A stretch of DNA of 64,000 bases, taken from Ilex aquifolium. Lineage: Eukaryota; Streptophyta; Magnoliopsida; Aquifoliales; Aquifoliaceae. The DNA lies in assembly GCA_951799425.1 (NCBI GenBank), contig OX637393.1:8812244-8876243 (forward strand). Reading direction: 5' to 3'. This document shows, piece by piece, positions 60,674 through 64,000 of the stretch. The notes beneath the pieces are model-generated. The model ran no database searches, was not told the DNA's origin, and saw only the letters and a list, made by a program, of their open reading frames with translations. Position 1 is the first letter of the stretch, and every line of letters starts with the position of its first letter. A program made the translations under genes and the position numbers.

Positions 60674-60777
60674 AGAAGTGGGGATAAGTGGAAGGCGGCA
60701 TTCAAAACACTTGACAGGTTGTATGAGTGGCTTGTAATGCCATTTGACCTATCAACACCCCTAGCACATTCATGTGT
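60674..60777 (+). pseudogene. Ty3/Gypsy reverse transcriptase relic
   Basis: The frame starting at 60,674 reads [12 protein letters not shown] followed by [13 protein letters not shown]. This is a recognisable but decayed piece of the plant Gypsy reverse-transcriptase core (GDEWKTAFKT...[11 protein letters not shown] in intact families). The following palm residues are lost. No LTR or other polyprotein part is linked to it in the window. Confidence 0.75.
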
Positions 60778-61814
60778 GCCATGACAGAAGTACTACGTCC
60801 ATTTTTCTATAACAAAATATATATATATATATATATTTGTTTCGGATCTATGAATCAAGAGTGTGGGTGGTTCTTTATTATTAAAGAAAGTAGGAATCAA
60901 AACTTTCACAAATATGCTTTTTCAAACTTTAGAAATTATGGGTTTTTGATATTTTTATAGGGAGTTTACATAGATTAAACTTTTAATTCCTTTAAGTTCC
61001 TATTTTTATGGTACTATATATTCGAAAGTTTAGATCTAGATGTTCCAATAAATGAAATCGAGAGGAGTATTAGACTGTATAATTTGGCTTATACATTCAT
61101 AAAAAGTGTTAGAATCGACTCAAGATTATTGCTAGTTTTATATATTTTTAATTATGTTGTCAAAACTCGACTTGACAAACTACACGAATCGAGGTTGAAT
61201 TTGTATTTGAAGTTAAACTCTAGTTCAAACTCTTATTCAAGATTATGCTCGATTCATTTATAAATATAATAGACATAATATTTTTATCATATATTCAATA
61301 AATATGCTTCTTATTAATTTATATATGCAATACTCAGGCTCGATTTATTTAATAAACGATTTTTCAAATTGAAATTAAATTTGAGTCGAACTTGAATAAT
61401 CTTTTATCCGAATCAATCTTGAACTATTCGTGAACAATTCATTCATTTACAAATTACAACTCTCCTTGGATATTCATTTTGTTGCCATCGGGAAAGGGAA
61501 AGAAAGGGTATTATGGACCCACATGAGTGGGCTGTAAAACGGGTGGGATTTGGCCCCGCTGGAGGACCATACACAGGCCCAACTTTGGGTTTTAATGATT
61601 TTAAAATTAAAGGGATTCGGAGGTCGGTCACTATGCCCAATAAGATTCCAAAAAAAATACATTCGCTAATTTTTGTTTTTGAATTAGGTTTCTATTAAAA
61701 AGTCAAAGCAATGTACATAACTAACACCTTTTACAATTGCAAAAAATAATGACAATATCTTCACCAAATTTAAGCACATATTCTAAAAACTACGTTATCA
61801 TAATGTATAATTTT
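60778..61814. other. AT-rich spacer
   Basis: No gene is supported. Overlapping open frames near 61,443-61,698 on both strands are short and unrecognised. A TA microsatellite lies near 60,819-60,836. Confidence 0.35.
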
Positions 61815-62263
61815 TTTTTTTCCATAAATACAAATCGTAAGATAGGAACACTAAAAAAAAAAATAGGTACGCAAAAAAAAAATAGGTTTGCAATAATCGT
61901 CATATGGTACACTAAAACACAGATCGTTAATGTATCTTCTTCTTCATAAACACAAATCATCAGACAAGTACACTAAAATACAGATCGTTAGTTAAGTACA
62001 CTAAAACATATATCGTTAATGTACCTTCTTCTCCATAAACACAGATCGTTAGACAGGTTCACTAAAACACATATCGTTAATGTACCTTATTCTCCATAAA
62101 CACAGATCGTTAGACAGGTACACTAAAACACAAATAGTTAGATAGGTACACTAAAACACAGATTGTCAAACAGGTACACTAAAACACAGATCGATAATGT
62201 ACCTTCTTCTCCATAAACACATATCGTCAGATAGATACACTAAAACACAGATCGTCAGACGTC
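61815..62263 (+). repeat. interspersed 28-base and ~70-base tandem units
   Basis: The word ACACTAAAACACAGATCG or a variant recurs near 61,910, 61,970, 61,999, 62,069, 62,119, 62,147, 62,175 and 62,236. Spacing is either about 28 bases (with GTTAGACAGGT) or 60-70 bases, when ATGTACCTTCTTCTCCATAA is also present. This is a higher-order array with no coding potential. Confidence 0.8.
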
Positions 62264-62880
62264 ATCATAATGTCCAAGTTGCTTGGTTCACAAATTTGAA
62301 TTTTAAAACTGATATACAATACCACAAAAACCTCAATAACAAACACCAAAAAAAGAAAAAAAAAAAAAAACTAACTATATTTTAGGCTGAAATCATGTGA
62401 TAAGAGCAAAATCGGTAATAAAAATCAATAACAAACCAATCCCTTAATATTCGTGTCAACACAGGTTCGCATACAAGTTTTTTCAAAAATTGGAAGACCT
62501 TTTTTTTAAGCTGAAAATTCGGTAGGACAAAAATTGGTTTACACACCAAAGGAGGGACTCTAATCTAATTAACTATTAAAACTAACTTAATTTTAGTAAG
62601 GAGTTTAAGTTTATGAAGAGATTGTCGGCGAAACAACATTCATGTAGCCAAACTTAAAAATATTGCGACAAGACTTTGTTGAGTTGAACTTGAATTTATG
62701 AAGAGATTTTCACTTTAAAAATGAAATGTATTTTAGGAAGGAGTTTGATTTTGGTATTTTTACTCCTTATCTAAACTAAACAATCAATGTGGATATAAGA
62801 TTATAATTGATGGTGTGTGGAAGTGTGGGATTGGGGGAGCTGAAGAGCTCTCCTGAAGTGTAGTTGAGTTGAGTTTCAGT
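62264..62880. other. AT-rich spacer
   Basis: No gene, repeat with clear borders, or RNA gene is seen, apart from a GAAGAGATT word that repeats at about 62,616 and 62,699. Confidence 0.35.
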
Positions 62881-63297
62881 GTATGAACAATACCCACTAT
62901 CCAACACCACCACCATTGTACCGCCGCCGCTGCCACCACCACCATTGTGTCACCGACACTACCACCACCATTGTGCCACCGACACCACCACCACCATTGT
63001 GTCGCCACCACCACCACTATCATTGTGTCGCCACCACCACCATTGTGTCACCGCCACCACTAGCACTATTGCCATCACCACTACTATAGCTACCGCCACC
63101 ACCACCATTGTGTCGTCAGCACCACTACCATCACCACTATTTTGCTGCCACCACCATTGTGTAGTTGTCACCATCACTACCACCATTATTGTGTCACCAC
63201 CACCATTACGCCACCGCCACCGCCATCACCACTACCACCGTCGTCGTTGCCATTGTGCTACCGCCACCACTACAGCCAGCACTATCACAATTGTGTG
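62881..63297. repeat. CCACCACCATTGTGTC minisatellite
   Basis: Units of CACCACCATTGTGTC with CGCCACCAC or CGACACCAC insertions repeat throughout. All frames on both strands stay open for long stretches, giving His/Thr/Pro, Val/Ala or Trp-rich products, as expected from a triplet-based repeat. The flanks lack the Helitron ends seen around the other two arrays. Confidence 0.85.
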
Positions 63298-64000
63298 ATT
63301 GTGGTGGGAAGAATAAGGTAGTTACGGTGATATGGTTAAAAAGAATGACAAAATTAGAATAATAATAATTTTCAGACTTCAGCTCCTTATATTTATCAAA
63401 CAGTTTGATTCAATTCAATACTTAAATTTCAGTGAATACCAAACAGTCTGCAAATTAAAAAATTCAACATTCAGCACTTAAAATTCAGCATTCAGTTTTC
63501 AGTATTCAACTTTCAGTTTTATCAAACACTACCTTAGGCTAATCCACTCTAATAAAATCTCTTGTTCACTAGTTTGTATTACTTGGAGAAGACAACTATT
63601 ATAACATTTTAGGGATATGGTTGCACATTGTCTTTGGCAAGGCAAGAGTTTGTTTATTTATACACTAGAGTAATGTGATCCTTAAGCAATGATGTGATGG
63701 TCTCTTAGTTTGTTAGGATTTATGAGGGAATATTCGACAGTTAAAAGTTATATTTCCTAAGCGTGACGTGAAATTCTAAAAATTGGTGACGTGGCGTTTA
63801 TAACTTATCCTTGGATAAGATTTGATACAATAATTTTCTTTTTGTCCTTCCACTTATTACCGACAAAGCTATTTTGGATAAACCGAGCTCGTTTGGGAAT
63901 GATTGAGCAGATTTCAACCATTGCCGAGTTGGTTAAAGTTGGAACTGACATGAACCCTCACCAGCAAATCAGTCACTTTGTTCTTTAGGTCAGCTGACTT
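63298..64000. other. spacer at the right edge
   Basis: No gene is supported. A TTCAGCATTCAGTTTTCAG tract at about 63,460-63,525 is a short degenerate TTCAG repeat. The 65-codon frame at 63,791-63,988 has no recognised family; the edge prevents judging whether it belongs to a gene further right. Confidence 0.35.

Noticed and set aside
63791-63988. 65-codon frame at the right edge as the start of a gene
   Set aside because: No recognisable domain and no supporting promoter or splice signals within the window.

Overview
The window is nuclear DNA from a flowering plant, almost certainly a eudicot. The evidence is AT-rich spacers, GT-AG introns of 80 to 1,100 bases, CT/GA microsatellites in gene leaders, many small DNA transposons, and four protein genes from plant families. 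I cannot name the species. Codon phase was checked across every exon junction of all four genes, and each model closes without a frame break.

Layout: 1-2,900 is repeat debris, including an organelle-like GC-rich island and a MITE (small non-autonomous DNA transposon) with a 10-base target duplication. 3,048-8,551 (+) is a nine-exon metallo-beta-lactamase-fold hydrolase gene with a 36-base micro-exon. 9,289-9,882 is a small Helitron carrying a trinucleotide array. 10,406-13,241 is a 2.8-kb Mutator-like foldback element with inverted arms of about 1.1 kb and a perfect 9-base target duplication. 16,082-17,602 (+) is a three-exon gene for a conserved plant protein of unknown function. 17,803-18,727 holds a hAT MITE abutting a Tourist-like MITE. 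24,381-28,140 is the 3' part of a Ty3/Gypsy retrotransposon (long LTR plus the integrase tail), with a 664-base hAT element inserted in its coding region. 33,570-35,358 holds a second copy of the Helitron and a second, longer Tourist-like element. 36,159-39,681 (+) is a six-exon long remorin gene. 42,573-50,011 (-) is a 14-exon auxin response factor of the ARF6 type with an intact miR167 target site. 51,300-64,000 has no gene I can support. It holds a tRNA-derived SINE with target duplications, tandem repeat blocks, Helitron-like ends and a reverse-transcriptase relic.

The four genes are independent transcription units; the remorin and ARF6 genes converge across a spacer of about 2.9 kb. ARF6 acts in auxin-driven transcription, the remorin at the plasma membrane, and the hydrolase is a predicted metal-dependent enzyme. 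Nothing shows that they act together.

The most distinctive structure is the large foldback at 10.4-13.2 kb. Its arms are built from a roughly 41-base module whose shorter relatives occur in at least three smaller elements of this window.
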